From: JBBRHQ01 sp963781345
GTDB lineage: Bacteria; Actinomycetota; Thermoleophilia; Solirubrobacterales; 70-9
DNA: 64,000 bases
Assembly (NCBI GenBank): GCA_963781345.1
Contig: CAWAFQ010000014.1
Span: 620,001-684,000, forward strand
Direction: 5' to 3'
The notes beneath the pieces are model-generated. The model was not told the DNA's origin and did not search any database. It worked only from the letters and a program-made list of their open reading frames with translations. Below, one piece after another: positions 8,732-16,895 of this stretch (its first letter is position 1; every line of letters begins with the position of its first letter). Made by a program: the position numbers and the translations under genes.

Positions 8732-9397
8732 ATGAAGGACAGGCGGATAGCCCCGATCATCGCTCTCGGCGCCCTCGCCCTGATCGCGGCCGTGGTCCTG
8801 TTGGCGCGTGGTGGCTCTGGCGAGGACTCCTCGACGACGGCCTCGACCAACGGCTGCCGGGCGGTCGTGGAGCCGGCAGCGAAGGACGTGACCCTGAAGG
8901 CGCCGCCGCAGACCGTGAAGCGGGGCGAGCAGCTGACCGCGGTGATGGAGACCAGCTGCGGCACCTTCGAGATCGCCCTCGACACCGAACGGGCGCCGGT
9001 GACCACGAACTCGTTCGCCTACCTAGGCAGGCAGGGCTTCTACGACAACCTCACCTTCCACCGGATCTCGCCGGGCTTCGTCATCCAGGGCGGCGACCCG
9101 AAAGGAACCGGCACCGGCGGGCCCGGTTACAGCGTCGATGAGAAGCCGCCACCGAACCTCGCCTACACGAAGGGCGTCGTCGCGATGGCGAAGACCGCGG
9201 TCGAGCCCCCGGGGCGCTCCGGCAGCCAGTTCTTCGTCGTCACCGGCGCCGACGCGGGCCTTCCGCCGGACTACGCGCTGGTCGGCAGGGTGAGCAAGGG
9301 GTTCGGCGTCGTTTCCCGGATCGGCAGCCTCGGCACGCCGAGCGAGAAGCCGAAGCAGACGGTGCTGATCGACAAAGTCACGATCGAGAAAGGCTGA
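8732..9397 (+). CDS. Membrane-anchored cyclophilin-type peptidyl-prolyl isomerase
   Basis: The protein has 221 residues. Residues 6-25 form a single hydrophobic anchor (IAPIIALGALALIAAVVLLA), followed by a low-complexity linker and a cyclophilin domain. The domain shows FYDNLTFHRISPGFVIQGGDP, with the catalytic Arg in FHRI, and SGSQFFVVTG. It should catalyse proline cis-trans isomerisation outside the membrane, helping exported proteins fold. A peroxiredoxin gene follows eight bases downstream, so the two are probably co-transcribed. Confidence 0.93.
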   Translation: MKDRRIAPIIALGALALIAAVVLLARGGSGEDSSTTASTNGCRAVVEPAAKDVTLKAPPQTVKRGEQLTAVMETSCGTFEIALDTERAPVTTNSFAYLGRQGFYDNLTFHRISPGFVIQGGDPKGTGTGGPGYSVDEKPPPNLAYTKGVVAMAKTAVEPPGRSGSQFFVVTGADAGLPPDYALVGRVSKGFGVVSRIGSLGTPSEKPKQTVLIDKVTIEKG

Positions 9398-9404
9398 GGC
9401 TCAG

Positions 9405-9905
9405 ATGGCGAAGGTCGATGTTGGAGACGTCGCACCCGACTTCGAGCTGGCGGGGACCGGGGACAAGACCTACCGGCTCTCCGACTACCGGGGACGCAAC
9501 GTCGTCCTCGCCTTCTACCCGGGCGATGGCACGCGCACCTGCACCGCCCAGTTCTGCTCCTACCGCGACGAGGGGGAGCGGATCGACCAACTCGACGCCG
9601 AGGTCCTGGGGATCTCGTCGCAGTCGGTCTCCTCGCACGAGCGCTGGTCGGAGGAGAAGCGCCTCAACGTGCCGCTTCTGGCCGACGAAGACCTTGCCGT
9701 GACCAGGGCCTACGGGGTCAGCGGCTGGGTCGGCCCGCTGGGGAAGCTCGTCGGCTTGGGAGACGCGCCCGGTGGCCGCTATGCGAAGCGGGCGATCTTC
9801 GTCATCGACGGCGAGGGGATCGTCCGCTACCGCGACGTCTCCACAACCGGCGCCAGCTACAAGACCGTCGAAGAGCTGGAGCAGGCGGTGGCGGCGGTCT
9901 CCTGA
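9405..9905 (+). CDS. Peroxiredoxin, BCP/AhpC-TSA type
   Basis: This 166-residue thiol peroxidase reduces hydroperoxides. GDGTRTCTAQFC contains the peroxidatic Cys46 and a second Cys51 five residues later, as in atypical two-cysteine bacterioferritin-comigratory proteins. The usual catalytic Thr and a later Arg (YAKRAIFVID) are present. The start is ATG 9405. The 3' end overlaps the ATG of the HAD phosphatase gene (ATGA), so translation is likely coupled. Confidence 0.92.
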   Translation: MAKVDVGDVAPDFELAGTGDKTYRLSDYRGRNVVLAFYPGDGTRTCTAQFCSYRDEGERIDQLDAEVLGISSQSVSSHERWSEEKRLNVPLLADEDLAVTRAYGVSGWVGPLGKLVGLGDAPGGRYAKRAIFVIDGEGIVRYRDVSTTGASYKTVEELEQAVAAVS

Positions 9906-10693
9906 TGGGCGCCGCCGGCCTCGAAGGTGTCGAAGCCGTCCTCCTCGACCTCGACGGGGTCCTCTATGTAGACGGCGAGCCGCTGCCGGGCGCCGCGGCC
10001 GCGGTGGCGGATCTGCGCGAGCGCGTCGCGGCGATGCGGTTCGTCACAAACACGACCGCCCGCTCACGGGGCCAGACGCTTGCGAAGCTGGAGCGCCTCG
10101 GGTTCGCCGTCGAGCCCGGAGAGCTGGTGACGCCGGCGGGGTTGGCACGGCGCCACTGCGAGGAGGCGGGGCACCACCGCGTGGCACTGATCATGAACGA
10201 CGCAGTCAAGGCCGACTTCGAGGGCCTCGAGGAGGCCGAGCGCGGTGTCGACGCGGTGATCATGGGGGATCTTGGCGAGCAGTTCGGGTTCGCGATCCTC
10301 AACCGGGCATTCCGCCTGGTCATGGACGGGGCCGAGCTGATCGCCCTGCAGAAGAACCGCTTCTGGCTCACAGGGGACGGCCTCTCGCTCGACGCCGGGC
10401 CCTTCGTTGCGGCCGTCGAGTACGCCACCGGCAAGGAGGCCCATGTGGTCGGCAAGCCCTCACCGGGATTCTTCGCCGCGGTCCTCGCCGACCTCGGCAG
10501 GGGACCGGATGCGGTGGTGATGGTCGGCGACGACATCGAGTCAGACATCGGCGGAGCCCTCGACGCGGGGCTGCGGGCGGTCCTCGTTCGCACCGGCAAG
10601 TACCGCGAGGAATTCGTCGGGCTCAGCGGGATCTCACCGACGGCGACGATCGACTCGATCGCTGGGCTGCCCCGCCTGCTGGAGCCGCATTGA
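9905..10693 (+). CDS. HAD-superfamily IIA phosphatase (NagD/LHPP-like)
   Basis: This 262-residue HAD phosphatase carries motif I LLDLDGVLYVDG with the nucleophile and acid/base aspartates, motif II RFVTNTT, motif III Lys in HVVGKPSPGFF, and motif IV MVGDDIESDIGGA. The C2-type cap and overall pattern fit class IIA enzymes such as NagD, p-nitrophenyl phosphatase and LHPP. The physiological phospho-substrate is unknown. It is coupled at both ends: it begins inside the peroxiredoxin stop, and its own stop overlaps a TTG start. Confidence 0.9.
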   Translation: MGAAGLEGVEAVLLDLDGVLYVDGEPLPGAAAAVADLRERVAAMRFVTNTTARSRGQTLAKLERLGFAVEPGELVTPAGLARRHCEEAGHHRVALIMNDAVKADFEGLEEAERGVDAVIMGDLGEQFGFAILNRAFRLVMDGAELIALQKNRFWLTGDGLSLDAGPFVAAVEYATGKEAHVVGKPSPGFFAAVLADLGRGPDAVVMVGDDIESDIGGALDAGLRAVLVRTGKYREEFVGLSGISPTATIDSIAGLPRLLEPH

Positions 10694-11517
10694 ACGAAAC
10701 GACGCAGCGGGAGTTCAGCGTCAAGGGCACCGGCCTCACCCTGCGCGGCGATCGCTTGGGCGAGGGGCCCCCGATCGTCCTCTGCCACGGGATCACGGCG
10801 ACCCGCCGCCACGTCGTCCACGGCTCGAAGCTGCTGCTGCGCCGCGGCCACGAGCTGGTCGTCTACGACGCCCGCGCCCACGGGGATTCCGACCCGGCGC
10901 CGGCCGGGGAGGGCTACGGCTATCCGCAGCTGGTGGGAGATCTCGCCTCGGTCGTCGCTGAGACGGTGGGGGAGGGGCGGTTCGTCCTCGGCGGTCACTC
11001 GATGGGCGCCCACACAGCGCTCGCCTACGCGCTCGAGAATCCGGAGCGGCTGGCGGGCCTGGTCGTGATCGGTCCCGTCTACACCGGGGTCGTATCGGAG
11101 GAGTCGCTCGCCTACTGGGACGGCCTCGCCGAGGGGCTCGAGCGGGGCGGGGTGGAGGGATTCGTCGCCCGTATCGAGGCGGCCGGGATCGATCCGGCCT
11201 GGCACGAAACGGTCATTCGCATCACCCGCGAGCGGATCTCGATGCACCGCCATCCCCAGGCGCTGGCCGAGGCGCTGCGAGAGGTCCCGCGCTCGCGCCC
11301 ATTCGAGGCGATGAGCGAGCTCGAGACGCTCGATCTTCCGGCCCTCGTCGTCGCCAGCCACGACGTCGCCGATCCCGGCCACCCCTACGCGGTCGCCGAG
11401 GCCTATGCCGAGAGCCTGCCGCGGGCGCGTCTGATCAGCGAGCATCCCGGCGAATCGCCACTCGCCTGGCAGGGCGGAAGGCTCTCTCGCGAGATCGCCA
11501 AGTTCTGCGGCCAATAG
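10690..11517 (+). CDS. Alpha/beta hydrolase
   Basis: The predicted protein is 275 residues from TTG 10690, which overlaps the HAD gene stop (TTGA). It is a canonical alpha/beta hydrolase: oxyanion-region CHGITATRR, YDARAHGDSDPAP, nucleophile elbow GGHSMGAHTA with Ser, an acid strand LPALVVASHD, and a late His in ISEHPGESPL. It has no signal peptide and is probably cytosolic. Substrate unknown. It belongs to the cyclophilin-peroxiredoxin-HAD run. Confidence 0.88.
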   Translation: MNETTQREFSVKGTGLTLRGDRLGEGPPIVLCHGITATRRHVVHGSKLLLRRGHELVVYDARAHGDSDPAPAGEGYGYPQLVGDLASVVAETVGEGRFVLGGHSMGAHTALAYALENPERLAGLVVIGPVYTGVVSEESLAYWDGLAEGLERGGVEGFVARIEAAGIDPAWHETVIRITRERISMHRHPQALAEALREVPRSRPFEAMSELETLDLPALVVASHDVADPGHPYAVAEAYAESLPRARLISEHPGESPLAWQGGRLSREIAKFCGQ

Positions 11518-11527
11518 TCTTTGCGAG

Positions 11528-11866
11528 ATGGTTGACGACGGCCACGCGATCCACTACGCCGCGGTCCAGCGCGGGACCCCCGTCTACGGCTCAGACGGCG
11601 TCGAGGTTGGCAAGGTCGAGCAGATCGTCGACAACTTCAGGGAGCACATATTCGACGGCGTCGTCTTCACCGACAGCGGCGGCGACCTCCGCTTCGTCGA
11701 CGCCCCGGAGGTCTCACGCACGGCAGAGCGCGGCGTGACGCTGACGATCGACTCCGAGCAGGTGCTGCAGCTCCCCCCGCCCGAGCAGGGCCAGGGAACG
11801 TACCGCGCCAACGTCAAGGCCGGGCGCCTCTCCCGCCTCTTCGGCGGCGGCTGGAAGAAGCAGTAG
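11528..11866 (+). CDS. PRC-barrel-like small protein
   Basis: The protein is 112 residues. The stretch GTPVYGSDGVEVGKVEQIVDN is the typical opening of a PRC-barrel or DUF2171 domain, a small beta-barrel found in stress and photosynthetic reaction-centre-like proteins. The C-terminus is basic (LSRLFGGGWKKQ). Function is not established. It lies ten bases after the hydrolase and four bases before the sulfatase gene, consistent with one transcript. Confidence 0.78.
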   Translation: MVDDGHAIHYAAVQRGTPVYGSDGVEVGKVEQIVDNFREHIFDGVVFTDSGGDLRFVDAPEVSRTAERGVTLTIDSEQVLQLPPPEQGQGTYRANVKAGRLSRLFGGGWKKQ

Positions 11867-11870
11867 CGCG

Positions 11871-13766
11871 ATGTCCGCAGCACGACGGCCGGCGACCCAG
11901 AGGATCGCAGCGGCGAACCTGGCGATCGCGCAGCAGCTTCCCTTCTCCGACAAGCGCGACTTCGAGGACGCTCGCCGGGGCCTCGTAGCCGGCTTCGCGC
12001 CCGGGGTCGTCCGTGACGACGACGGCGAGGTCGTCTGGGACCTCGATTCCTACGCCTTCCTTGAGGGCGATTGCCCCGAGACGGCCAACCCGAGTCTCTG
12101 GCGACAGGCGCAGCTGAACAGGATCGCGGGCCTGTTCGAGATCGCGCCGGGCTTCTACCAGCTGCGGGGCTTCGACCTCTCGAACATGCACATCGTCGAA
12201 GGGGACCGCGGCATCGTCGTCATCGATCCCCTGATCTCGGCGGAGACGGCTGCGGCGGCGCTCGCGCTATACCGCGAGCATCGCGGCGAGCGGCCCGTCA
12301 CGGCCCTGATCTACACCCACAGCCATGTCGATCATTTCGGCGGCGCCCGGGGGGTGGTCTCCGCCGCTGAGGTCGAGTCGGGGGAGGTCCCGGTGGTGGC
12401 GCCGGTGGGGTTCATCGAGCACGCCGTCAGCGAAAATGTCTATGCGGGAACGGCGATGGGGCGCCGGGCCGGGTACATGTACGGGGCGGGGCTCAAGCGG
12501 GGCCCCGAAGGCCAGATCGGCGCCGGTCTCGGGATGACGACCTCGACCGGCACCGTGACCGTGATCCCGCCGACGCTCGAGATCACCGAGACCGGCCAGG
12601 AGGAGACGCTCGACGGCGTGCGGGTCGTCTTCCAGCTGACCCCCGGGACCGAGGCTCCTGCGGAGATGAACTTCCATTTCCCCGAACACCGTGTGCTCTG
12701 CATCGCAGAGAACGCGACCCACAACCTGCACAACACGCTGACGCTGCGGGGCGCTCTCGTCCGCGATCCGCACGTGTGGGCCAGCTACCTGAACGAGTCG
12801 ATCGAGCTCTTCGGGGATGTGTCCGATGCTCTCTTTGCCGGGCACCACTGGCCCTGCTGGGGGCGCGAGCGGATCATTGAATTCCTTCGCAAGCAGCGCG
12901 ACCTCTACGGATACATCCACGACCAGACCCTGAGGCTCCTGAACAGGGGCTACGTCGGCTCGGAGATCGCTGAGGTGCTGGAGCTGCCACCGGAACTGGC
13001 GAGGGAGTGGCACTGCCGCGACTACTACGGATCGCTGAATCACAACGCCAAGGCCGTCTACCAGCGCTACATGGGCTGGTTCGACGGAAACCCGGCCCAC
13101 CTCTGGGAGCACCCTCCGGAGGAGGCCGCCCGGCGCTACGTCGAGTTCATGGGGGGCGCCGAGGCGGTGCTCGGGAAGGCGCGCGAGAGCTACGCGGATG
13201 GCGACTATCGCTGGGTCGCGACGGTGGCCAGCCACGTCGTCTTCGCCGATCCCGAGAACCAGGAGGCGCGCGAGCTCGAGGCCGATGCCCTCGAGCAGAT
13301 GGCCTATGGCGCCGAAAACGCCACCTGGCGCAACTTCTTCCTGGGCGGCGCCGACGAGCTTCGCGGAAAGGTGGGGGAGACCCCGACCGATACCGCACCG
13401 CGTGATTTCGTCGCCAACCTCACCGTCGGCCAGCTGCTCGACGCGATGGCGATTCGGGTCAACGGGCCGCGCGCCTGGGACGAGCACCTGGTCATGAACT
13501 GGGAGTTCACCGACAGCGGCGAGCGCTACGCGGTCAGGCTCGAGAACGCCGTCCTCACCCACGTCGTCGGCAAGAGCGACCCCGAGGCGCAGGTGACGTT
13601 GCGGATGGAGCGCTCGGCCCTCGATGAGCTGCTGACCGAGGTCACACCACTGCCCGAGTTGCTCGGCACCGGGCGGGTCGAGATCGAGGGCGATGCGATG
13701 GGACTGGGCCTGCTGATGTCGCTCCTCGACGACCCCGACCCGGGCTTCAACATAGTCCTCCCCTGA
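11871..13766 (+). CDS. Alkyl/aryl sulfatase (SdsA1-like MBL-fold)
   Basis: This 631-residue enzyme fits linear alkyl sulfatases, which release sulfate from alkyl sulfates such as SDS. The zinc site THSHVDHFGG uses His150, His152, Asp154 and His155; further ligands are in CIAENATHNLHN and FAGHHWPCWGRE. An alkyl-sulfatase dimerisation region (about 380-500) and a C-terminal SCP2-like domain (about 510-631) follow in the family order. No clear signal peptide is present, so a cytosolic form is likely although some relatives are exported. It probably closes the plus-strand operon that began at the cyclophilin gene. Confidence 0.94.
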   Translation: MSAARRPATQRIAAANLAIAQQLPFSDKRDFEDARRGLVAGFAPGVVRDDDGEVVWDLDSYAFLEGDCPETANPSLWRQAQLNRIAGLFEIAPGFYQLRGFDLSNMHIVEGDRGIVVIDPLISAETAAAALALYREHRGERPVTALIYTHSHVDHFGGARGVVSAAEVESGEVPVVAPVGFIEHAVSENVYAGTAMGRRAGYMYGAGLKRGPEGQIGAGLGMTTSTGTVTVIPPTLEITETGQEETLDGVRVVFQLTPGTEAPAEMNFHFPEHRVLCIAENATHNLHNTLTLRGALVRDPHVWASYLNESIELFGDVSDALFAGHHWPCWGRERIIEFLRKQRDLYGYIHDQTLRLLNRGYVGSEIAEVLELPPELAREWHCRDYYGSLNHNAKAVYQRYMGWFDGNPAHLWEHPPEEAARRYVEFMGGAEAVLGKARESYADGDYRWVATVASHVVFADPENQEARELEADALEQMAYGAENATWRNFFLGGADELRGKVGETPTDTAPRDFVANLTVGQLLDAMAIRVNGPRAWDEHLVMNWEFTDSGERYAVRLENAVLTHVVGKSDPEAQVTLRMERSALDELLTEVTPLPELLGTGRVEIEGDAMGLGLLMSLLDDPDPGFNIVLP

Positions 13767-13792
13767 CCCACGCCCCCAGCGCCGCTGGCGAG

Positions 13793-13811
13793 AGTGATAC
13801 TTACCATCACT
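13793..13811. promoter_or_regulatory. Operator-like inverted repeat AGTGAT-N7-ATCACT
   Basis: Perfect 6-bp arms, AGTGAT and ATCACT, flank 'acttacc'. The site lies 27 bases after the sulfatase stop and about 93 bases before the cupin start. The AT content contrasts with its surroundings, so it may be an operator or promoter element for the cupin gene. No regulator can be assigned. Confidence 0.35.
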
Positions 13812-13839
13812 ATGAGAGGAAATTGAAGTCTCGCGGGCG

Positions 13840-13887
13840 GGTGAGCCCGGCTGCTGTTGCGACAACCACGGCGCCACCCGGCTCACC
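13840..13887. other. Stem-loop between sulfatase and cupin genes
   Basis: GGTGAGCC at 13840-13847 pairs with GGCTCACC at 13880-13887 around a 32-base loop; further G-C pairs are possible with a bulge. It may be a terminator or a processing hairpin. No U-tract follows it. Confidence 0.4.
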
Positions 13888-13903
13888 GCTAGCCTGCCTG
13901 TTG

Positions 13904-14314
13904 ATGGCAGACGTGACCGTGAAGCGGGTCGAGGACTTCGAGGCTCTGACCTATGAGGGCCTCGGCATGCACCGGGTTCGTGACGGCCTCGGGGTGGGGG
14001 CGTTCGGGATTCAGCTGATCCGGATACCGGCCGGGAACGACGCCTACCCCGAGCACGACCACTCGCCCGATGGCGTCGGTGGGCGGATGTTCGAGCAGCG
14101 CCCCGAGCAGCTCGACCAGGAGGAGGTCTACACGGTGCTGGAGGGCTCGGCGACACTGCGGGTGGGGGAGGAGGACTTCTCCCTCGAGCCCGGTGTCTTC
14201 GCCCGGGTTGGACCCGGGGAGACGCGCAAGATCCTCACCGGTGATGAGGATGTGACCGTGCTTGCGATCGGCGGCGTCCCGGGGCGGGCCTACGATCCCG
14301 ACCCCGGGCTCTAG
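13904..14314 (+). CDS. Cupin domain protein
   Basis: The predicted protein is 136 residues from ATG 13904; an upstream in-frame extension to 13823 covers the hairpin region and is unlikely to be translated. The cupin motif 1 is PEHDHSPDGVGG followed by QEEVYTVLEG, and motif 2 is LEPGVFARVGPGETRK. The metal-binding histidines HDH and the Glu are visible. Cupins of this size may be enzymes or sensors; function unknown. The upstream gap carries an inverted repeat and a hairpin, so this gene may have its own promoter. Confidence 0.85.
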   Translation: MADVTVKRVEDFEALTYEGLGMHRVRDGLGVGAFGIQLIRIPAGNDAYPEHDHSPDGVGGRMFEQRPEQLDQEEVYTVLEGSATLRVGEEDFSLEPGVFARVGPGETRKILTGDEDVTVLAIGGVPGRAYDPDPGL

Positions 14315-14351
14315 CCGCCACGACGCCCTCTGCCGGGATAGGCTTGGCGCT

Positions 14352-16829
14352 GTGCTGGGGAGCGGTTACGCTGAGAAGAGGGGCCGCCTGGCGGCCCTGG
14401 TCGTCACCCTGGCCCTGCTCGCCCTCTCCGTCACTGCGAGCGCCGCTGAGGCTGCCAGGCCCGAGGTGAAGCTGCTCGGCGCGGGCCAGAGCCAGATCCT
14501 CGCCAAGAACGCCCTCAGGGCACGGATCAAGGTCAGGCTCCACCGGGGCACCGTCGCCAGGCTTATGGTCCGCGGCCTCTCCTCAACCTTCGATCAACCG
14601 AAGTTCGGCGCCCTGACGAAGTCGCGGAAGCTGATCCTCCGCCATTCCGGCTCGAGGTCCGTGACGCTTCCCCTGACCTCGGCGGGCCGAAGCGCGGTCC
14701 GGAGCTGCCAGGGGCGCACGCTTCGCGTCAGGGTCGGCTCGGGCAGGGCCTCGGCGGAGCTGGTGCGCCAGACGGCTGAATGCAAGCCCCATCCGGTCGA
14801 TCTCTCGCAGGCCTCGACCTGCGACTTCATCGGCCAGCAGGACGGCTCGCTGTGCCTGCTGCCGTTCCCCGACGACCACTACACGGTCCCCGATCCGGCG
14901 ACGGCCACCGGGCGGCGGGTGGACCTGCAGACGCCGGCGATGCCGTCGAACACGTCGAGCGTCCACATCGACGCCGCGCCCTACGCACTCAACGACGGCT
15001 TCAGCCCCGGCCAGGGCATCGTTGTGCGGGTCCCCGGCCTCGACAACCCGGCGGCCCTGGCCAACACGGATGCGGTGCCGATCAACCACCTGGGCCGCTA
15101 CACGGAGAAGAACACCCCGGTAATCGTCATCGACGCCAGGAGCGGAAAGCGCTGGCCGATCTGGGTCGAGATCGACTCCAACGCATCGGGCCCCGCCGCG
15201 ACGGCCCTGGAGGTTCACCCGGCGCGCAACTTCGATGCAAAGCATCGCTACATCGTCGCGATGCGCGACCTCAAGGACTCCTCGGGAAAGGCGATCCCAG
15301 CACCCGAGGGCTTCCGCTACTACCGCGACGACCTGCCTTCCTCCGAGGGCCCTATCAAGAAGCAGCGCAAGCGCTTCGACTCGATCTTCTCGACCCTGCA
15401 CAAGGCCGGGATCAGGCGGGCAGACCTCTACCTCGCCTGGGACTTCACCGTCGCCTCAGACCAAAACATCGCCGCCCGCGCTCTGCGGATGAGAAACGAC
15501 GCCTTCTCCCAACTCGGTGACACCAACCTCGCGGACGGCATCGTAAGCGGCTCGGCGCCGTCGTTCTCGGTCGGCAGCGTCGACGTCAACCCCAAGCCCG
15601 GGGTCGCCCGCCGGGTCCGAGGAACCTTCGACGTACCCTGCTACCTGTTCCCCAGCTGCGCGGCGGGCGGGCGCTTCCAGCTCGACGCGGACGGGCTGCC
15701 GATCCGCAACGGGACCTGGGCCGCGAACTTCGATTGCGTCATCCCGCACTCGGCGGTCGATGACCTCGGGGCGGCGCCTGGCAGGCCCGCGGTCTACGGC
15801 CACGGGCTCTTCGGCAGTGCCTCGGAGGTCTACAGCGCCGGCATCCAGAACGAGTTCGCCCAGCACTACGACTTCGTCCTCTGCGCGACCGACGAGATCG
15901 GGATGTCCTCGAGCGACGTCGGCAATACGGGAATCCACATCCTTCCCGACCTCTCTAACTTCCCTGAGCTGGCCGACCGCCTCCAGCAGGGCCTCCTCGA
16001 CGAGCTCTTCCTCGGGCGGCTGATGGACACGACCGCGGCCCAGGGCGGCTTCCTCAACAACGTCCATTTCCATGCCGACGACGCGACCCTCGCGAGCCCC
16101 GGCGTGATCGATCCGACGGCGCTCTACTACGACGGATCGAGCCAGGGCGGGATCATGGGTGGCGCCCTGACGGCTATTTCGCCCGACTTCACCCGGGCTG
16201 CGCTCAACGTCCCGGCGATGAACTACTCGGTGCTGCTGCCCCGCTCAGTGGATTACCCGCCGTTCGCGGCAATCCTGGCCGCGAACTACCCGAACGATCT
16301 CTCGCACCCCCTGCTGCTGACGCTGATCCAGATGCTCTGGGACCGTGGCGAGCCCAACGGCTACGTCCACCGTATGACAACCAACCCGCTCCCCGGGACC
16401 CCGGCCCACGAGGTCCTGATGGGGATCGCCTTCGGCGATCACCAGGTGACCAATTTCCAGGCGGACGTCGAGGCTCGCACGATCGGCGTACGGACCCACG
16501 CCCCGATCCTCTACCCGGGGCGCTGGCCGGGAGTCGACGCTCTCTGGGGTGTCCCCGCGATCAGCTCCTACCCCTACGACGGATCGGCGGCGGTCTACTT
16601 CGACATCGGGCCGGAGCGCGCAAACCCGTCTCCGCCGCCGAGTGCGATCGGGGTCTCGCCACCGCCGCTGACCAACACCCCCAACATCGCCGGCGAGGAT
16701 CCGCACGGTGCTCCGCGTGGCGCTCCCGCCGGCCTGCACATGATCTCCGACTTCCTCGCGCCAAACGGCGCGGTGACAAACGTCTGCGGCACCTCGCCCT
16801 GTTACTCGGGGGGCTTCGCGGGACCCTGA
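14352..16829 (+). CDS. Large secreted alpha/beta-hydrolase-like protein, copy 1
   Basis: This protein of about 825 residues starts at GTG 14352 and has an N-terminal signal (LAALVVTLALLALSVTASA) ending in AEAA. After a 100-residue beta-rich region, the segment LLPFPDDHYTV resembles the N-terminal domain of bacterial lipases of the virulence-factor type. A GSSQGG nucleophile elbow places Ser near residue 597, and GDHQV downstream offers a catalytic His. Cysteine pairs (TCDFIGQQDGSLC, VPCYLFPSC, VCGTSPC) suggest disulfides. I infer an extracellular esterase or lipase. The next gene is a paralogue. Confidence 0.78.
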   Translation: MLGSGYAEKRGRLAALVVTLALLALSVTASAAEAARPEVKLLGAGQSQILAKNALRARIKVRLHRGTVARLMVRGLSSTFDQPKFGALTKSRKLILRHSGSRSVTLPLTSAGRSAVRSCQGRTLRVRVGSGRASAELVRQTAECKPHPVDLSQASTCDFIGQQDGSLCLLPFPDDHYTVPDPATATGRRVDLQTPAMPSNTSSVHIDAAPYALNDGFSPGQGIVVRVPGLDNPAALANTDAVPINHLGRYTEKNTPVIVIDARSGKRWPIWVEIDSNASGPAATALEVHPARNFDAKHRYIVAMRDLKDSSGKAIPAPEGFRYYRDDLPSSEGPIKKQRKRFDSIFSTLHKAGIRRADLYLAWDFTVASDQNIAARALRMRNDAFSQLGDTNLADGIVSGSAPSFSVGSVDVNPKPGVARRVRGTFDVPCYLFPSCAAGGRFQLDADGLPIRNGTWAANFDCVIPHSAVDDLGAAPGRPAVYGHGLFGSASEVYSAGIQNEFAQHYDFVLCATDEIGMSSSDVGNTGIHILPDLSNFPELADRLQQGLLDELFLGRLMDTTAAQGGFLNNVHFHADDATLASPGVIDPTALYYDGSSQGGIMGGALTAISPDFTRAALNVPAMNYSVLLPRSVDYPPFAAILAANYPNDLSHPLLLTLIQMLWDRGEPNGYVHRMTTNPLPGTPAHEVLMGIAFGDHQVTNFQADVEARTIGVRTHAPILYPGRWPGVDALWGVPAISSYPYDGSAAVYFDIGPERANPSPPPSAIGVSPPPLTNTPNIAGEDPHGAPRGAPAGLHMISDFLAPNGAVTNVCGTSPCYSGGFAGP

Positions 16830-16895
16830 TATGCATGCAGCGCCGGCACCGCGGTGATAGGTTCCGTGCCAGTCGAGCGGGGAGGAGAGATCGCG

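Noticed and set aside
12267..14156. 629-codon minus-strand ORF over the alkyl sulfatase
   Set aside because: It is a shadow; the plus strand has a full zinc-site sulfatase and the cupin gene.
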